Source: Loktanella sp. PT4BL (GTDB lineage: Bacteria > Pseudomonadota > Alphaproteobacteria > Rhodobacterales > Rhodobacteraceae). Taken from it: a stretch of DNA of 64,000 nt. Both the position numbers and the translations under genes were made by a program. Below are positions 1 through 7,571 of the stretch, one piece after another. Numbering within the stretch: the first letter of the stretch is position 1; each line of letters opens with the position of its first letter. Below the pieces are notes generated by a model that did no database searches, had not been told where the DNA came from, and saw only the letters and a program-made list of their open reading frames with translations. The DNA lies in contig NZ_QJJL01000001.1 in the NCBI RefSeq assembly GCF_003201935.1, positions 682,001 to 746,000 on the forward strand, given 5' to 3'.

Positions 1-854
1 ATCATCAGGCCGACAAAGCCGATGATCCCTGAAAACGCCACCATCACGCCCGTGATCAGTGCGCCGACCACGAAGATCGTCAGGCGAAACCGGCCTACGG
101 GAATGCCCAAGGTGGCCGCAGTCTCATCCCCGATCGTCATCGCGTTAAGGTTGCCAGCGTTGGCCCAAAGGTAGGCGCCGCAAACCAAAAGGATCGCCAG
201 CGGATAAATCAACTGGCTCCATTGGGCGAGGCCGAGGCCGCCAAGCATCCAGAAAACGACGGTGTGCACAGCGCGCGGATCGCCCAGAAAGATCAGCACA
301 TTCGCGGCGGACATCACGATGAAAGAGACCGCGACGCCAGCCAGCACCAGCCGGTCGGCGGTGGTGGTGGCGGCAAATTGCGCGACCGCGAGAACAATCA
401 ATGTGGCGCCGAGTGCACCAAGAAAGGCCATCAACGGCACTGTGAGCAGCCCAAGGAAAAGCCCTGTGTGTAAAAGCGCGAGGATCGCGCCAAACGCCCC
501 GCCTGCGGAAATGCCTAACAAATGCGGATCGGCCAGCGGATTGCGCGTCACTGCCTGCAGGCTGGCCCCGACGATGGCGAGGCCCGCGCCAACCAGACAG
601 GCTAGGATCGCGCGGGGAAAGCGGATGTCCCAGACGATGGCCTCGCGCCCGGCGGACCAGTCAGGGGTGATCAGGAAAGGCGCGACTTTATGCAGCAATA
701 TCCCCCAGACCGTCGGAAGCGGGACCGAGACCGCACCGACACTGACCGCCGTAGAGAGCGATAGAAAAAGCAAGACAAACCCCAGCCCGAAGGTCAGCCG
801 CAGTCTCGCCTTCTGGGGGTTGAGCGTGGTGGTCTGTCTGCGCGCCTCATCCAT
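1..854 (-). CDS. btuC: FecCD-family ABC importer permease, probable BtuC, partial
   Basis: Inner-membrane permease of a cobalamin/siderophore-type importer. My translation of the complement from an ATG at 854 reads 284 codons of very hydrophobic sequence and runs off the window edge. Family hallmarks seen are ARAILACLVGAGLAIVGASLQ-like and NPLADPHLLGISAGGAFGA stretches, and VAFSGIIGFVGLM just before the edge. About 50-60 C-terminal residues should be missing, since the family is about 330-350 aa. It starts 3 bp after the binding-protein stop codon, so it is the fourth gene of the riboswitch operon. A cobalamin substrate is inferred from the riboswitch; the family alone would also allow iron-siderophore or haem uptake. 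Confidence 0.85.
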   Translation of the reverse strand, partial: MDEARRQTTTLNPQKARLRLTFGLGFVLLFLSLSTAVSVGAVSVPLPTVWGILLHKVAPFLITPDWSAGREAIVWDIRFPRAILACLVGAGLAIVGASLQAVTRNPLADPHLLGISAGGAFGAILALLHTGLFLGLLTVPLMAFLGALGATLIVLAVAQFAATTTADRLVLAGVAVSFIVMSAANVLIFLGDPRAVHTVVFWMLGGLGLAQWSQLIYPLAILLVCGAYLWANAGNLNAMTIGDETAATLGIPVGRFRLTIFVVGALITGVMVAFSGIIGFVGLM

Positions 855-857
855 CTG

Positions 858-1802
858 TTAATTGACGCGGAATGCTGCAGCGAGTGTTTTCACGGCCTCG
901 ATGTTGCGCGGGCCCGGTGTTGCCTCAACATATTCGAGGACAACGAAGCGGTCGTTCTTGACAGCGTCGAGGTTCGCGAAGGCAGGGTTGGACACCAAGA
1001 AGTCGCGTTTTTGCGCAGCAGTCACTTCGCCATAATTTACGATGACGATAATTTCGGGGTTTGCCTCGACAACGGCCTCCCAGCCGACGGTGGTCCAGCT
1101 TTTGTCGAGTTCATCCAAAATGTTCTCACCGCCTGCTGCTGCGATCAGTGCGTTTGGCATGGCATAGCGGCCTGCCGTAAAGGGCGCATCCTCGCCGCTG
1201 TCGTAAACAAAGACGCGGGGCGGTGAAGCCAGGGGGGGCAGGTCGGCGAGGAAAGTCGCGAGCTCCGCCTGGTAATCCGCGATCAGCGCCTCGGCGCGGT
1301 CCGACACACCAAAGATTGCGCCAAGATTGCGTAGGTCACTGTACATGTCGTCCATTGACGCAGCGGTGCGCGCGCCTGTCCCTCCTATGTGAATGCAGCT
1401 TTCCGTGAGTTCATAAACCGCGATGCCAAAGGGAGAGAGCGTTTCGGGGGTCACTTCGCCACCCACGCGCATGCCATAGTTCCAGCCCGCAAAGTAGAAG
1501 TCCGCCTCCGCGCCGATCAGAACCTCCTTGGAGGGGTATTGTTCGGAGAGTTCTGGCAGTTCCGCGACCCCTGCGCGCATGGTTTCGTCAAGTTTGTTCC
1601 AGCCGGAAATGCCTGTGTAGCCGACCATCTGGTCGGTCAGTCCCAGCACCAGCATCATTTCGGTGAGATTGATGTCATTGGACACGGCGGCCTTTGGCGG
1701 GGCGTCGAAAGTCACCTCGCGCTCACAGCTTTGGACGGTGGTTTGGGCAAAGGCGCTGGCTGCCGCGAAGCTGAGGACGGCGGTTGTCAAATACAGTTTC
1801 AT
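858..1802 (-). CDS. btuF: Periplasmic ABC substrate-binding protein, probable cobalamin-binding BtuF
   Basis: This 314-aa class III periplasmic binding protein (FepB/BtuF type) delivers ligand to the adjacent permease and ATPase. Residues 1-19 form a Sec signal peptide ending in ASAFA. The mature part has two lobes with the long linking helix typical of the family and a VLGLTDQMVGYTG segment near residue 52. It lies 12 bp downstream of the ATPase gene and 3 bp before the permease gene. The family binds vitamin B12, ferric siderophores or haem; the upstream riboswitch favours B12. Two mature-region cysteines (near 27 and 135) could form a disulfide, but this is inference. Confidence 0.85.
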   Translation of the reverse strand: MKLYLTTAVLSFAAASAFAQTTVQSCEREVTFDAPPKAAVSNDINLTEMMLVLGLTDQMVGYTGISGWNKLDETMRAGVAELPELSEQYPSKEVLIGAEADFYFAGWNYGMRVGGEVTPETLSPFGIAVYELTESCIHIGGTGARTAASMDDMYSDLRNLGAIFGVSDRAEALIADYQAELATFLADLPPLASPPRVFVYDSGEDAPFTAGRYAMPNALIAAAGGENILDELDKSWTTVGWEAVVEANPEIIVIVNYGEVTAAQKRDFLVSNPAFANLDAVKNDRFVVLEYVEATPGPRNIEAVKTLAAAFRVN

Positions 1803-1814
1803 GTGTGGGTTTCT

Positions 1815-2597
1815 TCAGGTTGGCAGATGAAAGGACAGGTGGCTGGCGTCGCTGGGTGCGAGTTTTTCGCGGCGCGCGTTGACGCGGAAAGTGTCGGAGA
1901 CCAGTGTTTCGGTCAAAAGCGTATCGGGCGATCCAAATCCACGGGGGTGGCCGTTTTCCAGAACAAGGATATCATCGCAGATATTGGCAGCCATGTTCAG
2001 GTCATGCAGTGACACGACGATGGTCAGATCAAGCTGCTTGATGAGCGCGAGCACTTCGAGCTGGTGGCGGATATCAAGGTGGTTTGTCGGTTCGTCCAAG
2101 ATCAGAATTTGTGGCTGCTGTGCCAGCGCACGAGCGACCATGACACGCTGGCGTTCACCGCCCGAAAGCGTGCCGAAATCGCGGTCTGCCAAACCTTGCA
2201 GGTCGAGGAGTGTCATCACTTCGTCGATCACGGTGTGGTCTTGGGTACCGGGGCTGGCATACGCTTGGCGGTGAGGGGTGCGCCCGAGCGCGACGATTTC
2301 GCGGGTAGTCAGGCCGAAGGCTGCGGCTTGTTCCTGCAAGACTGCCGCAACGTGTTGGGCTGCTTTGCGTGCGGGCATGGACCAGATGTCCTGCCCATTG
2401 ATTTCCACGCGTCCAGTGCTGGGCGCATGATAGCGGTAGAGCAGCCGCAAGAGCGTTGATTTACCTGCACCATTGGGTCCGACCACACCAAGCACGCGGC
2501 CTGCGGCGATCTCAAAACTTGTGGGCTGAAGCACAGGATCCATCCGCCGGTGGGGGCGCCAGCTTGCGTCGGTGACTTTCAGATGTGCGCCGCTCAT
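1815..2597 (-). CDS. btuD: ABC importer ATP-binding subunit, probable BtuD
   Basis: Cytoplasmic ATPase of 260 aa powering the BtuCF-type importer. Walker A GPNGAGKST lies at residues 40-48, the signature LSGGERQR near 143-150, Walker B ILILDEPTNHLD near 163-174 and the switch histidine in SLHDLNMA near 198. Family length is 250-270 aa, so it is complete. Its ATG overlaps the stop codon of the upstream DUF1636 gene by 4 bp (ATGA), indicating translational coupling. FecE, FhuC and BtuD cannot be separated from motifs alone; the substrate is assigned from the riboswitch. Confidence 0.88.
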   Translation of the reverse strand: MSGAHLKVTDASWRPHRRMDPVLQPTSFEIAAGRVLGVVGPNGAGKSTLLRLLYRYHAPSTGRVEINGQDIWSMPARKAAQHVAAVLQEQAAAFGLTTREIVALGRTPHRQAYASPGTQDHTVIDEVMTLLDLQGLADRDFGTLSGGERQRVMVARALAQQPQILILDEPTNHLDIRHQLEVLALIKQLDLTIVVSLHDLNMAANICDDILVLENGHPRGFGSPDTLLTETLVSDTFRVNARREKLAPSDASHLSFHLPT

Positions 2598-3001
2598 GAC
2601 GCAAGCACCTTGCTGTCTTGCAGGGCGATCATTGCGGCAGGCACGCGGGCCAGCGTGGATTTACGCAGTTTGCCTGGGCGGTCCACCGAGGAACACCAGC
2701 CGTCATGCAGCACAGCGTATTGTTTGGCAAAGTCGACGAGGTCGTCGATATCATCCTCGGGTGTGATATCGCCGAAAAGGTAAGTCGCCTTTTGCGTCCC
2801 GTGATAGGCGACCGTACAGGGGCGGTCGCAGCCTGCCATGCAAGCAACGCCCGAAATGGCAAAGTCTTCGGCAATGCTATCGCCCGCTGCGGCAATCGCT
2901 TTGCGCAGTTTTTCAATAAGTTCGTATCCGGGGCGGCATTCCGTCCCCTTATGTCTACACGATGTGCAGACCGTGATGCGGTGTTGTGTTGTCCGGTCCA
3001 T
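2594..3001 (-). CDS. DUF1636 family Cys-rich small protein, first gene of the B12 operon
   Basis: A 135-aa cytoplasmic protein with paired cysteine motifs: CTSCRHKGTEC near residues 13-23, CMAGCDRPC near 54-62, and a single Cys near 103. This pattern matches my memory of DUF1636, a (2Fe-2S ferredoxin-like) metal-binding family found near cobalamin genes; its biochemical role is not known to me. It is the first gene behind the cobalamin riboswitch and overlaps the ATPase gene by 4 bp. The ATG at 3001 has GGAGGG six bases upstream, and that Shine-Dalgarno lies in a hairpin. It could bind metal or an iron-sulfur cluster and might help process imported corrinoids, but that is inference. Confidence 0.8.
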   Translation of the reverse strand: MDRTTQHRITVCTSCRHKGTECRPGYELIEKLRKAIAAAGDSIAEDFAISGVACMAGCDRPCTVAYHGTQKATYLFGDITPEDDIDDLVDFAKQYAVLHDGWCSSVDRPGKLRKSTLARVPAAMIALQDSKVLAS

Positions 3002-3005
3002 GCAG

Positions 3006-3027
3006 CCCTCCGCGCATAAGCGGGGGG
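3006..3027 (-). promoter_or_regulatory. Hairpin occluding the Shine-Dalgarno of the DUF1636 gene
   Basis: On the minus strand GCGGAGGG, which contains the ribosome binding site, can pair with an upstream CCCCCGC across a six-base loop, leaving one bulged A. This puts the Shine-Dalgarno of the first operon gene inside a stem, the usual expression platform of cobalamin riboswitches that act on translation. The pairing is seen; the switching role is inferred. Confidence 0.55.
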
Positions 3028-3114
3028 ACGAAAGGGCATGTTTGTGGGGCCAAAAGAGCCGTGTTCACCATCATGTTCTCCGCTCCGGACACCCCGCCCG
3101 GTTTGAGTTTCTCG

Positions 3115-3319
3115 TGGCACATCTCTGTACCTTTGATGGCAGGTCTCCTGACTTTGCGGGTCGCTGCTTGCCCGATCCTTCCCGAGCTTGCGCTCAGTGG
3201 TGATCATCGGGGTCGCTCGCCGCTCACAGTTGCGGGGGCAGTCACGGATTCGGCGCGCTTTGGCTCTTCCTCACCGTATTCCCTTTTCATTCCAGACGCA
3301 TTTTCGGCGCATGGAAACC
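3115..3319 (-). ncRNA. Cobalamin (adenosylcobalamin) riboswitch
   Basis: Minus-strand leader of the B12 operon. The B12 box AAGTCAGGAGACCTGCC is at 3138-3154. Upstream in the transcript lie the conserved core CCGTGACTGCCCCCGCAAC (about 3230-3248), GGTGAGGAAGAGCCA (3261-3275) and GAATGAAAAGGGAA (about 3280-3292), in the order expected for RF00174. The ends are approximate. It fills most of the 412-bp gap between 3001 and 3415; the remainder (3320-3414) presumably holds the promoter, but I see no clear -35/-10 pair. Bound cobalamin should repress the downstream importer genes. Confidence 0.95.
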
Positions 3320-3414
3320 ATCCTTGTCAGTGTTTGCGATTCCGGCGGAGGGGTCAAGGGCAGAGTTGACAGCTGGCGGTGTCAATCTACCGGTGTTAGC
3401 GGCCGTGCCATATC

Positions 3415-3753
3415 CTAGAGCAGCAAATCACCCAAACCAAACTGCGCCCCGATGATGCCGATAATGACGCCAAGTGGTAGGCTGAAAACCATAACAAGCG
3501 GTTTGCGGGGTTTCTGGAGTTGTCGAGGTGCCGAAAACCTTCCTGTCGAAATGAACTCGAACGCCCGTTCCAGAATCAGATAAAAGACGATGAAACCTGC
3601 CGAAAGGGCGATGATCATCAAGATACTGCCCCAGGCGCCACTGGCGGCAAGTGCGAATAAGCCATCGATTGCCAGTCCAAGAAATACACCGACCGCAACA
3701 AGCGCAGCGAAGTTGAACCAGTCAAAGGTCTGCATTTTTTGTCTTGTTTTCAT
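3415..3753 (-). CDS. Small hypothetical inner-membrane protein
   Basis: A 112-aa protein that I cannot assign to a family. It shows three hydrophobic segments, roughly residues 15-37, 40-62 and 87-108, separated by a basic loop (STGRFSAPRQLQKPRKP) that should be cytoplasmic. The ATG at 3753 has a GAGG about nine bases upstream; a second ATG six codons later is possible. It stands alone, 93 bp from the GMC gene end and on the same strand, so it may be read through from that gene. No catalytic motif is visible. Confidence 0.6.
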   Translation of the reverse strand: MKTRQKMQTFDWFNFAALVAVGVFLGLAIDGLFALAASGAWGSILMIIALSAGFIVFYLILERAFEFISTGRFSAPRQLQKPRKPLVMVFSLPLGVIIGIIGAQFGLGDLLL

Positions 3754-3846
3754 ATACTACAGCCTCTTCGGATCTACGGGATCAAGCATGGAGCACGCGC
3801 GATCGGGTTTTTCAAGTAGCCTCAAGTCGCGGCCGTCCCTCACTTC

Positions 3847-5457
3847 CTAGACGTCCTCCAAAATCAAATCTGACGCTTTTTCGCCAATCATGATCGCAGG
3901 GGCATTTGTGTTGCCCGAGACAATCTCCGGCATGATCGAACAATCCGCGACACGCAGCGCTGCAATGCCATGCACACGCAACCGCGCATCAACAACCGCG
4001 CCCTCGCCCTCGCCCATCTTGCAGGTGCCCGTCGGATGATAGATCGAGGCAGTGTTATTGCGCGCCCAATCGAGTGTCGCCTCGTAGTCATCCATCGGCA
4101 GGCTGGGATTTGGCCGGAACTCTTCGCTGATCTTTGACGTGAGTGGCGCGTGCCGCGCAATTTTGCGGGCGATATTCACGCCTGCGACCACGGTGCGGCA
4201 GTCGGTTTCGGTGGACAGATAATTCGGAATAATCTTGGGGTAGGTCCGTGGATCGCTGCTTTGCAGCCTGATCTCGCCTTTGCTTTCCGGGCGGAGCTGA
4301 CACACCGACATCGTGAAGGCCGAGAATTTATCGGCACCCTTGCCGGGGTTTTCGGCCGAGAGAGGTTGGACGTGGAACTGGATATCAGGCGTTTCCAGGT
4401 CGTCGCGCGTCTTCAGGAACCCAGTTGCAAGGCTGGCGGCCATCGTCATCGGACCGGCGCGGAACATCAGATACTTCAATCCGATCTTGGCCTGCCCGAA
4501 GAGCGAACCGACCTCATCATTCAGGGTAGGTTCGTTGCATTTGTATACAAGCCGCGCCTGCAAGTGATCCTGCATGTTCTTGCCCACACCCGGCAGATCA
4601 TGCACCACGTTGATGCCATTTTCAGCCAAATGCGCCGCCTCTCCGATGCCCGAAAGCATCAGGATTTGCGGGGAATTGATCGCACCGCCCGACAGAATGA
4701 TTTCCTTGCGTGCCTTGATGGTTTGCACCGTCCCGCTGCGGTCGGTGTAGGTCACGCCTGTTGCGCGTTTTCCTTCGATAATGACCCTTTCGACCTGCGC
4801 ATGGGTGATGATTTGCAGGTTCTCGCGCGATTTGACCGGATTGAGATAGGCCACAGCCGCACTACACCGCCGGCCGTTGCGCGACGTCAGCTGAAAAAAG
4901 CCCACGCCTTCTTGCTCTGCGCCATTGTAGTCAGGGTTGAATTTATAGCCTGCGGCTTGCGCCGCTGCGACCCATGCATCGGTGATCGGACGTTGGATGC
5001 GCATGTTAGAAACCGACAGCGGGCCCTGATCGCCGTGGTATTCATCGGCACCGCGTTCGTTTTTCTCGGCGCGTTTGAAAAGCGGCAGTACATCGTCCCA
5101 CCCCCAGCCGGTGTTTCCCATCTGGCGCCAGCGGTCATAATCCTGTGGTTGTCCGCGGACGTAGAGCAGGCCATTGAGCGAGGAAGACCCGCCCAGAACC
5201 TTGCCGCGGGGCCATTCTATCGACCGCCCATTCAGGCCCGGATCAGGCTCTGTCTTATAGCACCAATCCACCTTGGGATTGTGGATCGTTTTGAAATATC
5301 CCACCGGAATATGGATCCATGGGTTAAGATCACGGCCACCTGCCTCAAGCAGAATCACCTTATGTGCGGGATTCGCACTGAGGCGATTGGCAAGGACACA
5401 GCCTGCAGAACCTGCGCCTACAACTATAAAATCAGCTTCCACTGCTTCTTTCTCCAT
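3847..5457 (-). CDS. GMC-family FAD oxidoreductase (choline/alcohol dehydrogenase-like)
   Basis: A 536-aa flavoprotein that oxidises an alcohol to an aldehyde. The ADP-binding motif GAGSAG is at about residues 14-19, GMC signature 1 (WPRGKVLGGSSSLNGLLYVRG region) near 82-102, and signature 2 (SGGAINSPQILMLSGIG) near 258. The C-terminal catalytic pair is visible as the His of SIYHPTGTCKMG and the Asn of GNTNAPAIMIGEKA. ATG at 5457 is chosen over a TTG one codon earlier. It resembles BetA, but no betaine aldehyde dehydrogenase, betI or choline porter is beside it. It is divergent from a TRAP transporter across 90 bp, suggesting that it oxidises the substrate that system imports. Confidence 0.88.
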   Translation of the reverse strand: MEKEAVEADFIVVGAGSAGCVLANRLSANPAHKVILLEAGGRDLNPWIHIPVGYFKTIHNPKVDWCYKTEPDPGLNGRSIEWPRGKVLGGSSSLNGLLYVRGQPQDYDRWRQMGNTGWGWDDVLPLFKRAEKNERGADEYHGDQGPLSVSNMRIQRPITDAWVAAAQAAGYKFNPDYNGAEQEGVGFFQLTSRNGRRCSAAVAYLNPVKSRENLQIITHAQVERVIIEGKRATGVTYTDRSGTVQTIKARKEIILSGGAINSPQILMLSGIGEAAHLAENGINVVHDLPGVGKNMQDHLQARLVYKCNEPTLNDEVGSLFGQAKIGLKYLMFRAGPMTMAASLATGFLKTRDDLETPDIQFHVQPLSAENPGKGADKFSAFTMSVCQLRPESKGEIRLQSSDPRTYPKIIPNYLSTETDCRTVVAGVNIARKIARHAPLTSKISEEFRPNPSLPMDDYEATLDWARNNTASIYHPTGTCKMGEGEGAVVDARLRVHGIAALRVADCSIMPEIVSGNTNAPAIMIGEKASDLILEDV

Positions 5458-5547
5458 CAATGTGAAAAAACTCTATGCAGAACGCAAAGACTATACTAGG
5501 CTTTTTTGAAACTATAAGTCTCAATAATCGACAACATGGGAGGAAAC

Positions 5548-6780
5548 ATGATGATTGGAGATAAACTCAGCCAGATTTCGCGGAGGGATCTGTTCAAGCT
5601 GGCAGGGCAATACGGGATGAGTTCGACGCTTATGGCGGCGGGAACATTCGGTGGCGCCATGAGCCTTGCGAACCTCGCCGCGGCGGCGGAATCGACCTAC
5701 GAACGCCGCTTCGCGAAGGAAGCAAAATACAACCTGAAATTTGGCGCATCCGGCTTTAACGCCCGCAACCTGCTGATCGAGCGTGCGGGCGCATTGGAGT
5801 TTGCACGTGATCTGGAGGCACGTACAGACGGTGAAATTCGCATCGAATTTATTGGTGACAACCAGATCTGCGGTCAAACGTCCTGCGTTGAAAAAACACA
5901 GCAGGGTATCGTTGATATCTATGCGGCCTCAACACAGAACTCTGCCGGTGGTGCACCTTACCTGAACGTTCTGGACTACGCGTATATGTTCCGTAACCGC
6001 GCGGACCAGTATCACTTCCTGTATTCACCGGCGTCCATGCGTCTGCTGCGTGAACCATATGAAAAGCGTCACGGTCTGAAGTTCCTTTTCAGCCATGCGG
6101 AACTGCGCGGCATCCAGCTGGGTATGAACTTTGACGACAAACCCACAATCACATCTGTCGAGCAGTTGGCCGGTACCAAGAACCGTGTCACAGGTACACA
6201 GCTTGGTCGCATCGCGATGGAAGCGCTGAACCTGAACCCTGTTCCGATCGCGTGGGAAGAAACCCTTGATGGCCTCAAGCAAGGCCTGATTGACGGTGCG
6301 GAAACATGGGCCTCTGCGGTGGCTTACGCCAACATGGCGCCTGTTGTATCCCAGTCTGTTCACCTGAACTTCTTCTGCGGTACCGAGCACACAGCCATGT
6401 CTGCGTCGGTCTTCGATAGCCTTGAAGGCTATCTGCAGGATGCGGTAATGGAATCAGCCTATTGGGCACAGACACATGTACAGGCGGCAAACGAAGTTGC
6501 CCTGATCAACACTGTCGGCCAGTCTGACCCTCAGCTTCCAAACACGATCTTTGCACAAAACGGAGTGCGCAACGCGTTCTTGTCTCCTGAAGAGATCAAG
6601 AAGGCGGAAGAAATGTGCTCGCCTGAGTATCAGCCAGCACTCTGGGAAGAGTGGCGCGAGCGCCTCAACGGCTGGTCCGGTGGTCTGGACACATATCAGG
6701 AGATCTATGACGAGGTCCGCACAATTGATGCGAACACGTTGCCTGAAAACGTTGAACCACGTCGCTGGTGGAAAGGCTAA
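5548..6780 (+). CDS. dctP: TRAP transporter substrate-binding protein, DctP family
   Basis: A 410-aa periplasmic receptor for an organic-acid-like solute. The N-terminus carries a twin-arginine type signal, SRRDLFKLAG, followed by a hydrophobic run and an Ala-rich cleavage region near residue 50, so the protein is probably exported folded. The DctP core shows RVTGTQLGRIAMEALN with the conserved carboxylate-binding Arg, then PIAWEETLDGLKQGLIDGAE. I start at ATG 5548 because GGGAGGA sits just upstream; the ATG at 5536 would place that ribosome site inside the gene. A strong hairpin follows before dctQ. The ligand cannot be read from sequence. Confidence 0.9.
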   Translation: MMIGDKLSQISRRDLFKLAGQYGMSSTLMAAGTFGGAMSLANLAAAAESTYERRFAKEAKYNLKFGASGFNARNLLIERAGALEFARDLEARTDGEIRIEFIGDNQICGQTSCVEKTQQGIVDIYAASTQNSAGGAPYLNVLDYAYMFRNRADQYHFLYSPASMRLLREPYEKRHGLKFLFSHAELRGIQLGMNFDDKPTITSVEQLAGTKNRVTGTQLGRIAMEALNLNPVPIAWEETLDGLKQGLIDGAETWASAVAYANMAPVVSQSVHLNFFCGTEHTAMSASVFDSLEGYLQDAVMESAYWAQTHVQAANEVALINTVGQSDPQLPNTIFAQNGVRNAFLSPEEIKKAEEMCSPEYQPALWEEWRERLNGWSGGLDTYQEIYDEVRTIDANTLPENVEPRRWWKG

Positions 6781-6806
6781 GGCCTTTGCCTGTTGACTAG
6801 AAATCT

Positions 6807-6839
6807 GGCCGGCCGAATGTGAGTTCGGCCGGCCTTTTT
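6807..6839 (+). terminator. Hairpin with T-run between dctP and dctQ
   Basis: GGCCGGCCGAA pairs with TTCGGCCGGCC around a short loop and is followed by TTTTT. It lies in the 122-bp gap after the binding-protein gene. It should terminate or attenuate most transcripts and stabilise the dctP message, giving more receptor than membrane subunits. Confidence 0.85.
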
Positions 6840-6902
6840 CACCACACAATAAGATAGCTGCGGTCAATGCAGCTCTAAGACAGATTTCGGGGGGAGACCT
6901 GT

Positions 6903-7571
6903 ATGTCGATATTATCCGAGGCGGTAGCTATTGTGCCCGCTCTCTTCTCGGGAAGTGCCTGGGAAATGCGGAGTGCGTTCGATACAGACGGTATGTGGCT
7001 GTTCTGTTTTGTGGCGACCTTTGTGGGCGGTGTTCTGGCCCATTTGTTCTATCAATTCTTCCCTTTCATGGAGCGCCATCTAGAGCGCGGCCTCTCGGTA
7101 ATTGTGTATCTGATCATCGCCGGGATCATCTGTTGGGGTGTGATCGACCGCTTTGTCTTTTCGCACCAGTGGTCAGGATCAACGACGGTCCCGCCCTTCC
7201 TGTTTATGGTCATGGCGTGGTTCGCCTGTTCCTATAACGTCAAGCTGCGCACGCACCTGAGCTTTAGCGAATTTAGAACCAAAATGCCCCCCGCGGGTCA
7301 AATGGCGACCCTCACACTTGATGCTATTCTCTGGTTCGGCTTCTGCTGGATCGCGATCACTACGTCGCTGCGGTTTACGGTACTGTCCGCTGACAACTTT
7401 CAACTCGTCGACGGCGTCGATGACGTCATGAAGTGGTGGTTCTACATCACCGTTCCTATTGCTTTCACCCTGATGTCCGGTCGTGTGATCGGCAATTGGC
7501 TGGAAGACTGGAACAATTACCGGTCTGGCGATCAGATCATCAAACAAGCAGTTATTGGCGGAGATGTGTAA
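6903..7571 (+). CDS. dctQ: TRAP transporter small permease subunit, DctQ family
   Basis: A 222-aa inner-membrane protein with four hydrophobic segments, near residues 30-55, 66-88, 95-115 and 140-200 as a broader pair. DctQ subunits pair with DctM to form the sodium-driven symporter that accepts ligand from DctP. The ATG follows a strong GGGGGGAG site. The stop codon overlaps the dctM start (TAATG sharing one A), indicating coupling. The protein is somewhat longer than the typical 160-200 aa DctQ. Confidence 0.85.
   Translation: MSILSEAVAIVPALFSGSAWEMRSAFDTDGMWLFCFVATFVGGVLAHLFYQFFPFMERHLERGLSVIVYLIIAGIICWGVIDRFVFSHQWSGSTTVPPFLFMVMAWFACSYNVKLRTHLSFSEFRTKMPPAGQMATLTLDAILWFGFCWIAITTSLRFTVLSADNFQLVDGVDDVMKWWFYITVPIAFTLMSGRVIGNWLEDWNNYRSGDQIIKQAVIGGDV

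Noticed and set aside
1-3001. Iron-siderophore (FecBCDE) naming for the ABC importer
   Set aside because: Family motifs allow it, but the upstream cobalamin riboswitch makes B12 the better call; kept as an alternative in the entries.
3847-5457. Naming the GMC enzyme betA
   Set aside because: No betB, betI or choline transporter is nearby, and many GMC dehydrogenases share these motifs.
4150-5499. 449-codon open frame on the plus strand
   Set aside because: Antisense to the GMC oxidoreductase, which has complete motifs.
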